Below, piece by piece: positions 6,533 to 11,919 of a stretch of DNA of 14,555 nt (position 1 is the stretch's first letter; every line of letters starts with the position of its first letter). The notes beneath the pieces were generated by a model. The model was not told the origin of the DNA and made no database searches. It saw only the letters and a list, made by a program, of their open reading frames with translations. The stretch is from Pseudoruminococcus sp964385235 (lineage in GTDB: Bacteria > Bacillota > Clostridia > Oscillospirales > Acutalibacteraceae): assembly GCA_964385235.1 (NCBI GenBank), contig CAYLOD010000047.1:1-14555 (forward strand), in the 5' to 3' direction. The translations under genes were made by a program, and so were the position numbers.

Positions 6533-6970
6533 ATGGGCGTTTTTAACCGCGCGGGTAAACATAGTGACAACGATTCCACCGCCATAAGAATGAAAGCCCT
6601 TGCTGAAAAGGCAGTAGTCTATGCAAAGCAGCTAAAATATGACTTTGACTATAAACGCGAAAGCATAGAGGAACTTGAGGTCATCTTGAAATATTATGAA
6701 AATGCCGTGAAGAAGGTAAACCTGAGCGATGATGAAATTTGGGAGCTGGCGCTTGTCTTTGGCGCGTACCTAGGCGAGGTGCTTCTGGCGACAGGCTTAA
6801 AGCGCGCGGGCTTCCGCTGGGTTGAGGAGAACGGCGTCCCTATACTGAAAAGGGACGAGCAGACCAGCGTTTCACCAGCGACAAAGGTATATAAGCGTCT
6901 TAAAAACGGCAGGGAGGACAATGTAGTGCCGTTTTTCGATATAGCCCTCTGCATAGCGAGGAAAAAGTAA
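6533..6970 (+). CDS. Small conserved-looking protein, function unknown
   Basis: A 145-aa soluble protein without signal peptide. A helical N-terminal half (about 15-62, with ESIEELEVILKYYENAV) leads to LVFGAYLGEVLL (74-85) and then GFRWVEENGVP (93-103) and SPATKVYKRLKNGREDNV (114-131). The GAYLGE...RW...K arrangement recalls small uncharacterised domains such as DUF3806, but I cannot confirm membership. I start at ATG 6533 because GGAG (6520-6523) is 9 nt away; the upstream ATG at 6527 is only 3 nt from it. The gene appears to be alone, between its own promoter and a 600-bp intergenic region. Confidence 0.75.
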   Translation: MGVFNRAGKHSDNDSTAIRMKALAEKAVVYAKQLKYDFDYKRESIEELEVILKYYENAVKKVNLSDDEIWELALVFGAYLGEVLLATGLKRAGFRWVEENGVPILKRDEQTSVSPATKVYKRLKNGREDNVVPFFDIALCIARKK

Positions 6971-6991
6971 ACGGACGTGGTTTTTAACATA

Positions 6992-7008
6992 GTTACAAAC
7001 AGGTTACA
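6992..7008 (-). promoter_or_regulatory. WalR-type direct repeat box, minus strand
   Basis: On the minus strand this reads TGTAAC, five bases, TGTAAC, a full match to the WalR (YycF) consensus TGTWAH-N5-TGTWAH known from Bacillus and Staphylococcus. The + strand shows GTTACAAACA at 6992-7001 and again at 7003-7012. It lies 22 bp after the stop of the gene at 6533. Whether a WalR ortholog binds it is inference. Confidence 0.5.
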
Positions 7009-7084
7009 AACATATTAAAAATCTGTATTTTTTTACGCGTATGAACGCACGGCAGATAATCGGGTAATTCAGCTTAAACACAGC

Positions 7085-7105
7085 AATTCCGCAGTTTTCG
7101 GAATT
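7085..7105. repeat. Perfect 7-bp inverted repeat
   Basis: AATTCCG (7085-7091) and CGGAATT (7099-7105) flank a 7-nt loop CAGTTTT. There is no T-tract directly after it on the + strand, so it is not a classic terminator. It could be an operator or the folded end of the transcript from 6533. Confidence 0.4.
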
Positions 7106-7169
7106 TCCGCAAACAAACGGGCGGTTAAAAATTTAGCGTTTTTTTGGAAAATTATTCAAATAATCTTAC

Positions 7170-7193
7170 GAAAAATTAAAAAAATAATTTTTC
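7170..7193. repeat. Perfect 9-bp AT-rich inverted repeat
   Basis: GAAAAATTA (7170-7178) and TAATTTTTC (7185-7193) flank six A. A second small inverted repeat, ATTATT (7151-7156)/AATAAT (7159-7164), is just upstream. The stem is nearly all A/T, so a strong RNA hairpin is unlikely. A cruciform, protein site or AT-rich upstream element are alternatives. Confidence 0.4.
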
Positions 7194-7323
7194 AAAAATC
7201 AATGCCGCCCCGCCGCTTGGAAATCGCGCGAAAACCCGATAACCATGCGGTTTTTTCGCTATGCTTACGTTGCCGTGACGCCGCCTTGAAGCCCTGTGGG
7301 GCGGAAATACGGACGTAATTTGT

Positions 7324-7340
7324 TGTAACTGATTTGTAAC
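7324..7340 (+). promoter_or_regulatory. WalR-type direct repeat box, plus strand
   Basis: TGTAAC (7324-7329), five bases, TGTAAC (7335-7340) matches the WalR consensus TGTWAH-N5-TGTWAH at every position. It is 2 bp upstream of a -35-like TTGAAA, where activators of sigma-A promoters commonly bind. The downstream gene is a 3D-domain cell-wall protein. In B. subtilis the 3D-domain protein YocH is a known WalR-activated gene, which supports the reading. Confidence 0.55.
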
Positions 7341-7342
7341 TA

Positions 7343-7371
7343 TTGAAATTCTGCTAAATTGCACATAAATT
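7343..7371 (+). promoter_or_regulatory. Possible distal promoter P1 of the G5/3D gene
   Basis: TTGAAA (7343-7348, 5 of 6) and TAAATT (7366-7371, 4 of 6) are separated by exactly 17 bp, directly after the WalR-type box. A poor -10 next to an activator site is the usual layout of an activator-dependent promoter. It would give a leader of about 200 nt before the gene at 7580. Confidence 0.4.
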
Positions 7372-7480
7372 TGTCAAATCATATTCTTATAAAGAATTAT
7401 AGAACGGCAATCGACTTACTTCTATCGAATATGTGTTCGGTATTTTAGTCAAAATACACAAAAAAGAAAAATAATTATGT

Positions 7481-7509
7481 TTGACATATTTAAATATAAA
7501 GACTATAAT
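7481..7509 (+). promoter_or_regulatory. Consensus promoter P2 of the G5/3D gene
   Basis: A perfect TTGACA (7481-7486), a 17-bp spacer and a perfect TATAAT (7504-7509), within AT-rich DNA. This is the strongest promoter in the window. Transcription should start near 7516, giving a leader of about 64 nt. Confidence 0.9.
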
Positions 7510-7527
7510 AGCCACATCAAGTAAAGT

Positions 7528-7560
7528 TGTCCTGCCGCGTTGCGTCGCGGTCAAGGGACA
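7528..7560 (+). promoter_or_regulatory. Stem-loop in the 5' leader of the G5/3D gene
   Basis: TGTCC (7528-7532) pairs with GGACA (7556-7560) and CCGCG (7535-7539) with CGCGG (7546-7550), around loop TTGCGT and an asymmetric internal loop. The hairpin ends 5 nt before the ribosome binding site AAGGAG (7566-7571). It is near the 5' end of the P2 transcript and may stabilise the mRNA or tune translation. No known riboswitch is recognised. Confidence 0.5.
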
Positions 7561-7579
7561 GTCGTAAGGAGATCAAATA

Positions 7580-8893
7580 ATGCGATTACATAAAAAGAAA
7601 TATGTGGCAAGGAGAGAAAAGAAAACAGTCCGCAATGTTTACAAAACTGTTATTTTTTCAGTTATGGCTGCGGTTTGTTTTTCGACGGCTCTCTCGATCA
7701 CAGCTCTCACCAAGACTGTTAAAATCACCGACGGTGAAAATACAACTGTTATAAATACCATGAACCTCAACCGGGACGCTATACTTTCACAGGCGGGCAT
7801 AAAGCTCGGCAAAAACGATAAAGTGGTTGTCACTGAAAACAGCGGCAGCGGTTATGAGGTTTCCATAATGAGAGCGTTTAATGTTGACCTTGAGGATGAC
7901 GGCGACGTCAAAAGCGTAAAGTTCAACGAGGGTACGGTCGCCGACGCTCTAAAGGCGGCAGGCGTAGAGGTAGGAAAGACCGACTCGGTCACTCCCGCGG
8001 CGGGAACGGTTCTCAAGCCCGACATGAAGATAAATGTTGAACGCTGGTACAATATTTCCGTCAATGACGGCGGAAAAACGACAGCCTGCGATGTTCCCGA
8101 GGGAACGGTAAAGGAAGCTCTCGACTTCCTCGGCGTAAAGCTCACCGCGAATGACAAGGTAAGCGTTAACCCCGGCAAAAAGGTTAAGGATAACCTCAAG
8201 GTCAGGATCGACAGGGTAACATACAAAACAACACATACAACACAGTATGTAGACTACAAGACCGTTGAGAAAAAGACAGATAAGCTCTACACAGGTGAAA
8301 CCCGGGTCCAGAAAGAGGGAGTCAAGGGCGAAAAGCTGATAACCTCAAAGCTGACATATGTGAACGGCAAGCTTAAAAATACCGACGTCATCGCGAAAAA
8401 GACGACTAAGAAGGCTGTAAACGAGGTCGTTCTTGTCGGTACGGCGGAAAGACCCGAAACGCCTGCCGTATCATCATCAAATTATTTCGCAAAGAACGTT
8501 GAGGATTCGGCTACGTTCTCATCTGATGAAACCAAAAAAACCTTCGTGGATATGAACGGCAACACTGTAAAATATCTGCGTTCATACACAGGCTCGGGCA
8601 CAGCTTACTATGCTCCCGCCGGTTCGCTCACAGCGTCGGGCAGACTCGCGCAGGTCGGTAACGTCGCTGTCAACCCAAATATTATTCCGCTCGGCTCTAA
8701 GCTCTATATAGTATCCAACGACGGGCAGGTATGCTACGGCTATGCTACCGCCGCCGATACAGGCGGAGCGCTCTTCGAGGGAACAGCCATTGTAGACCTT
8801 TTCTATGATACGTTCGATGAATGCACACAGTTCGGCAGAAGAGATGTTACAGTATATGTCATAGAAGAGGGCGATAATGCCTATGTTCGTTAA
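7580..8893 (+). CDS. YabE/Rpf-like G5 and 3D domain cell-wall protein
   Basis: A 437-aa exported protein. A basic N-terminus and a membrane segment (about 22-43) act as signal or anchor. Then come repeats of the DUF348 type (roughly 99-155 and 158-210, with a weaker one at 47-88), a G5 domain (about 213-288, with TQYVDYKTVEKKTDKLYTGE) and a linker. A C-terminal 3D domain (about 335-430) follows, containing TASGRLAQVGNVAV, NIIPLGSKLYI, AADTGG and AIVDLF. This is the architecture of YabE-like, resuscitation-promoting-factor-like proteins of Firmicutes, thought to cut peptidoglycan as lytic transglycosylases. Of the three aspartates for which 3D is named, Asp393 and Asp406 are clear; the first usual Asp is Asn365 (VNPN). 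AAGGAG is 8 nt from the ATG, and the gene has its own promoters and terminator. Confidence 0.92.
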   Translation: MRLHKKKYVARREKKTVRNVYKTVIFSVMAAVCFSTALSITALTKTVKITDGENTTVINTMNLNRDAILSQAGIKLGKNDKVVVTENSGSGYEVSIMRAFNVDLEDDGDVKSVKFNEGTVADALKAAGVEVGKTDSVTPAAGTVLKPDMKINVERWYNISVNDGGKTTACDVPEGTVKEALDFLGVKLTANDKVSVNPGKKVKDNLKVRIDRVTYKTTHTTQYVDYKTVEKKTDKLYTGETRVQKEGVKGEKLITSKLTYVNGKLKNTDVIAKKTTKKAVNEVVLVGTAERPETPAVSSSNYFAKNVEDSATFSSDETKKTFVDMNGNTVKYLRSYTGSGTAYYAPAGSLTASGRLAQVGNVAVNPNIIPLGSKLYIVSNDGQVCYGYATAADTGGALFEGTAIVDLFYDTFDECTQFGRRDVTVYVIEEGDNAYVR

Positions 8894-8913
8894 ACAAATT
8901 GAATAATTTATAT

Positions 8914-8939
8914 AAAAGCTCCGTTTTCGGGGCTTTTTT
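8914..8939 (+). terminator. Strong rho-independent terminator
   Basis: A 10-bp stem (8914-8923 with 8928-8937, one G-T wobble) with loop TTTT; the 3' arm runs into six T (8934-8939). It begins 20 nt after the stop of the G5/3D gene and ends that transcript. Confidence 0.92.
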
Positions 8940-9007
8940 ATTGCCGTCATGGCTTATTTGCAAAAAAATCAAAGCTTATCATTCTTTAAAATAATTATTA
9001 AGACGCG

Positions 9008-9034
9008 TGAACATTTTCCTGAACATTTTATAAT
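9008..9034 (+). promoter_or_regulatory. Possible promoter with 10-bp direct repeat
   Basis: A perfect -10 TATAAT (9029-9034) is preceded by two copies of TGAACATTTT (9008-9017 and 9020-9029, period 12). The first copy gives TGAACA as a -35-like box with a short 15-bp spacer. The direct repeat could be an operator. Transcription would begin near 9041, in DNA without a clear ORF. Confidence 0.4.
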
Positions 9035-9040
9035 TGCGTT

Positions 9041-9197
9041 AATATTATGCTTTTAGAGAAAACTGAAATGGCAAGCGTTTATAAATCATCAGCCAAACGA
9101 TAATCCGTATAATCAGGCGGATATGTTTGCAAGAAAGAAAGCCGGGCGCTGACACTCCTCAAAGAAGTAAATGTATTGATTTACTTCTTGTTTTTTT
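9041..9197 (+). ncRNA. Candidate orphan transcript, about 155 nt
   Basis: The stretch lies between a TATAAT-type promoter and a strong terminator and holds no good ORF. Only tiny reading frames occur (11 codons from ATG 9068, 9 codons from ATG 9123), both without a proper ribosome binding site. A longer open frame from about 9055 to 9152 has no start codon and could be a gene relic. Small RNA, short peptide or decayed gene all remain possible. Confidence 0.3.
9162..9197 (+). terminator. Rho-independent terminator not next to a gene
   Basis: A perfect 11-bp stem, AAGAAGTAAAT (9162-9172) with ATTTACTTCTT (9179-9189), loop GTATTG, followed by G and seven T (9191-9197). It lies 220 bases after the terminator of the G5/3D gene and 110 bases before the xth promoter, so it must serve some other transcript or back up the first terminator. 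The stem is A/T-rich but long. Confidence 0.75.
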
Positions 9198-9223
9198 GCT
9201 TTTATTTAAAGTTTTTGAGAGTT

Positions 9224-9278
9224 TTCAGATAGCTTTTTTCAAAAAGTTATCTGAATAGGGTCCGGGGCAAAGCCCCGG
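9224..9278. repeat. Two-hairpin palindromic element, REP-like
   Basis: A long hairpin, TTCAGATA (9224-9231) with TATCTGAA (9248-9255) continuing through C9233-G9246 and a T5/A5 stem, is followed 6 nt later by a GC-rich hairpin, CCGGGGC (9262-9268), AAA, GCCCCGG (9272-9278). Paired palindromes like this in intergenic DNA are typical of REP-type or small mobile repeats. Only one copy is in this window, so repetition cannot be shown here. Confidence 0.5.
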
Positions 9279-9311
9279 CAGTGATTTCCGCGCAATAGCA
9301 CAGGATTTTTC

Positions 9312-9341
9312 TTGATATTATCTGTTATGTTATGATACAAT
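9312..9341 (+). promoter_or_regulatory. Promoter of the exonuclease III gene
   Basis: TTGATA (9312-9317), an 18-bp spacer, and TACAAT (9336-9341) with a TG extension at 9333-9334. Transcription would start near 9348 with a leader of about 93 nt that includes a small CGGG/CCCG hairpin followed by TTTTC. It may serve the ABC cassette as well, which begins 28 nt after xth. Confidence 0.7.
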
Positions 9342-9440
9342 ATAACTTAAGCAAGATGTCACTGTCGGGTTTCGTCCCGTTTTCAGGCGGCGGAATATCG
9401 GCGTATACAGTTTACATGGAATGTGATTCGGAGTTAGTGT

Positions 9441-10208
9441 ATGAAATTTTTATCGTGGAATGTCAACGGGCTGAGAGCGTGTCTCGGAAAGGGCTTTGTC
9501 GAGTCTGTACTTGCCGAGGCACCCGACTTTATATGTATACAGGAAACGAAAATGTATGAGGGTCAGGCTCGGGTAGAGCTTGACGGCTATCGCCAATATT
9601 GGTGCAGCGCGGAAAAGAAAGGCTATTCGGGTACGGCTGTGTTTACTAAGCGCGAGCCGCTCTCGGTCATTTATAACGGCATGGGCATTGACGATCACTC
9701 GCATGAGGGCAGAATGATAACGCTCGAATACGGGGACTTTTACCTTGTCAACGTATATGCTCCGAACTCTCAGGACGGATTAAGGCGCATCGACTACCGC
9801 ATGAGCTGGGAGGACGACCTGCGAGCCTATCTTGTCGGACTTGACGGGAAAAAGCCCGTTGTACTGTGCGGAGATATGAACGTCGCCCACGAGGAAATCG
9901 ACCTCAAAAACCCTAAGACAAACAGAGGCAGCGCCGGCTTTTCGGACGAGGAGCGGGGCAAGATGACGGAACTGCTCGCTGCGGGATTTATTGATACGTT
10001 CAGATACCTTAATCCCGGCGCCGCAGGCAGATACAGCTGGTGGTCGTATCGCTTCAACGCGCGCAAGAACAACGCGGGATGGCGTATCGACTACTTTATA
10101 ATATCAGACAGGCTAAAGGACAGACTGCTGAGCGCCGATATTCTGTCCGATGTTTTCGGCAGCGATCACTGTCCTGTTACGATGGAACTTTCTATCGGGA
10201 ACACCTGA
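9441..10208 (+). CDS. xth: Exodeoxyribonuclease III (AP endonuclease family)
   Basis: A 255-aa Mg-dependent DNA repair enzyme that cuts 5' of abasic sites and digests double-stranded DNA from 3' ends. The metal and catalytic residues are all visible: Asn7 (SWNVNGLRA), Glu35 (IQETK), Tyr106 (NVYAPNS), Asp145 and Asn147 (CGDMNVAH), Asp217 (WRIDYFIIS) and the C-terminal SDH (241-243). ExoA-type proteins of Gram-positives are about this length. GGAG (9430-9433) is 7 nt upstream of ATG. Whether it belongs to the ExoA or the XthA subgroup cannot be settled by eye. Confidence 0.96.
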   Translation: MKFLSWNVNGLRACLGKGFVESVLAEAPDFICIQETKMYEGQARVELDGYRQYWCSAEKKGYSGTAVFTKREPLSVIYNGMGIDDHSHEGRMITLEYGDFYLVNVYAPNSQDGLRRIDYRMSWEDDLRAYLVGLDGKKPVVLCGDMNVAHEEIDLKNPKTNRGSAGFSDEERGKMTELLAAGFIDTFRYLNPGAAGRYSWWSYRFNARKNNAGWRIDYFIISDRLKDRLLSADILSDVFGSDHCPVTMELSIGNT

Positions 10209-10236
10209 GAATACTGTACAGGGGGCATACAACAGA

Positions 10237-11178
10237 ATGATTGAAGTTAAAAATTTAGTGAAATGCTATGGCGGACAAACCGCGCTTGACGATGTGAGCT
10301 TTTCGGTAAAGGACGGTGAGATACTCGGCTTTCTCGGTCCGAACGGCGCGGGAAAGTCCACCACCATGAATATTATAACGGGATATATATCGGCTACAGA
10401 CGGAACGGTTCTCATAGACGGCCTTGACATACTCGAGGAGCCGCTCAAGGCAAAGTCAAAGATAGGCTACCTTCCCGAGATACCTCCGCTTTACGGTGAT
10501 ATGACCGTATACAAGTATCTTCGCTTCATGTTTGACCTGAAGAAGCTCACGCTCCCCAAGGAGGAGCATATTGAGAAAGTTTCCAAACTCGTCGGGATAG
10601 ATAAAGTCAGCGACAGGATTATAAACCACCTTTCAAAGGGCTACCGCCAGCGTGTCGGCTTTGCTCAGGCGCTGCTCGGCGATCCTCCCGTAATTATTCT
10701 CGACGAGCCCACAGTCGGACTTGACCCGAACCAGATAATAGAAACGAGGAACCTCATACGCCGCCTCGGCAAGAAGCATACCGTCATTCTGTCCTCGCAC
10801 GTCCTCTCCGAGGTTCAGGCGACCTGCGACAGGATCGTAGTCATAAACAACGGCAGAATAATCGCTAACGACATGAAAGATTCCATGACGTCAAAGGCGG
10901 CGGACGATAAGCTCATTGCCGTGATAGAGGGCAGAGAACAGGCAGTTCTCTCCGCGATAAAGAAAATAGCGGGTGTTGTCAGGGCAGTAAAGACCGGCGA
11001 GCCTGAACGCGGCTGCGGTGAATACACTATCGAATGCCGCGAGGGTGCCGATATTCGCCGCGCGCTGTTCAAGACAATGGCAACGCTCTCTATGCCTATC
11101 CTCATGCTGCACCGTGAGGAGCTCTCGCTCGAAGATGTATTTATCAACCTTACTCAGGGAAACGGAGGAAATAAATAA
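10237..11178 (+). CDS. ABC transporter ATP-binding protein, GldA-like
   Basis: A 313-aa ATPase subunit. Walker A is GPNGAGKST (34-42), the signature LSKGYRQ (132-138), Walker B VIILDEP (152-158), and the H-loop His188 lies in LSSHVLSE. The segment YLPEIPPLYGDMTVYKYL (78-95) and a C-terminal domain of about 90 residues resemble the GldA/CcmA-type ATPases that partner ABC-2 permeases. I start at ATG 10237; an upstream in-frame start at 10150 would add 29 residues overlapping the end of xth that do not look like ABC protein. The next gene overlaps the stop by one base (TAATG), so the two are tightly coupled. Confidence 0.93.
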   Translation: MIEVKNLVKCYGGQTALDDVSFSVKDGEILGFLGPNGAGKSTTMNIITGYISATDGTVLIDGLDILEEPLKAKSKIGYLPEIPPLYGDMTVYKYLRFMFDLKKLTLPKEEHIEKVSKLVGIDKVSDRIINHLSKGYRQRVGFAQALLGDPPVIILDEPTVGLDPNQIIETRNLIRRLGKKHTVILSSHVLSEVQATCDRIVVINNGRIIANDMKDSMTSKAADDKLIAVIEGREQAVLSAIKKIAGVVRAVKTGEPERGCGEYTIECREGADIRRALFKTMATLSMPILMLHREELSLEDVFINLTQGNGGNK

Positions 11179-11882
11179 TGGGAGCAATTTTTAAAAGGGA
11201 TTTTTCGTCTTACTTCAATTCACCGGTCGGATACATAACAATGGCGGTATTTTTCTTTTTCAGCGGGCTTTACTTTTATACAACGTGCCTTTATACAAAG
11301 ACGTCGGATATGTATTACGTTTTTCAGTCCATGTTCCTCGTTATAATGTTTATAATACCGCTCTTTACCATGAAGCTGTTCAGCGAGGAGCGCAGACAAA
11401 AAACCGATCAGGCTCTCCTGACATCTCCTGTGAGCATTACGAGGATAGTAATGGGCAAATATCTCTCCGCGATCGCTGTTTTTGCCATATGCCTTTCAAT
11501 ATTCGCGGTTTTCGCGATAGTCCTCGCGTTCATCGCGACGCCCTCCATAAGCGTGATAACAGCTAATATACTGGGTCTGTTCCTGCTGGGAAGCTCGCTC
11601 ATCTCTATAGGTGTTTTCATCTCGTCATTGACCGAAAGTCAGACTGTCGCCGCGCTCTCGACCTTTGCGATAGAATTTGTCATAAATATATTAGATTCCT
11701 TTGCCTCTACTGTGTCAAACGATTTTGTTAAAAATCTTTTGCTTGCTCTTTCGTTCCGTACGAGATACAACAACTTCGCGCTTGGGATTATAAACCTTGC
11801 CGATGTTGTATTTTACTTGAGCATTACAGCGCTGTTTCTGTTCCTCACGATAAGAGTTATAGACAAGCGCCGCTGGGACTGA
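11178..11882 (+). CDS. ABC-2 type permease, GldF-like
   Basis: A 234-aa integral membrane protein with about six membrane segments (roughly 18-36, 48-66, 95-120, 128-150, 155-175 and 207-227). After the second segment, KLFSEERRQKTDQALLTSPVS (66-86) matches the cytoplasmic coupling segment typical of Gld-type ABC-2 permeases. It should form the channel driven by the upstream ATPase. GGAGG (11164-11168) is 9 nt before the ATG and the start overlaps the preceding stop. The cargo is unknown. Gliding motility is not implied, since this cassette is common in non-gliding Clostridia. Confidence 0.92.
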   Translation: MGAIFKRDFSSYFNSPVGYITMAVFFFFSGLYFYTTCLYTKTSDMYYVFQSMFLVIMFIIPLFTMKLFSEERRQKTDQALLTSPVSITRIVMGKYLSAIAVFAICLSIFAVFAIVLAFIATPSISVITANILGLFLLGSSLISIGVFISSLTESQTVAALSTFAIEFVINILDSFASTVSNDFVKNLLLALSFRTRYNNFALGIINLADVVFYLSITALFLFLTIRVIDKRRWD

Positions 11883-11919
11883 CAGAGCCGTTTATTACAT
11901 CGGAAAGGTTGATTAAGCT

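Noticed and set aside
7231..7258. AAAACC/GGTTTT inverted repeat with a T-run as a terminator
   Set aside because: A 6-bp stem with a 12-nt loop and mismatched interior in AT-rich DNA is too weak to call.
6971..7480. c-di-AMP (ydaO-type) riboswitch before the cell-wall gene
   Set aside because: This class often precedes cell-wall hydrolases, but I could not find its conserved core, and a consensus promoter lies downstream of the region.
7852..8236. Minus-strand frames inside the G5/3D gene
   Set aside because: They are shadows of a clear coding region with its own promoter, ribosome binding site and domains.
9332..9559. 75-aa + strand frame overlapping the start of xth
   Set aside because: Its start lies within the -10 region of the xth promoter and the rest is a shifted frame of xth.
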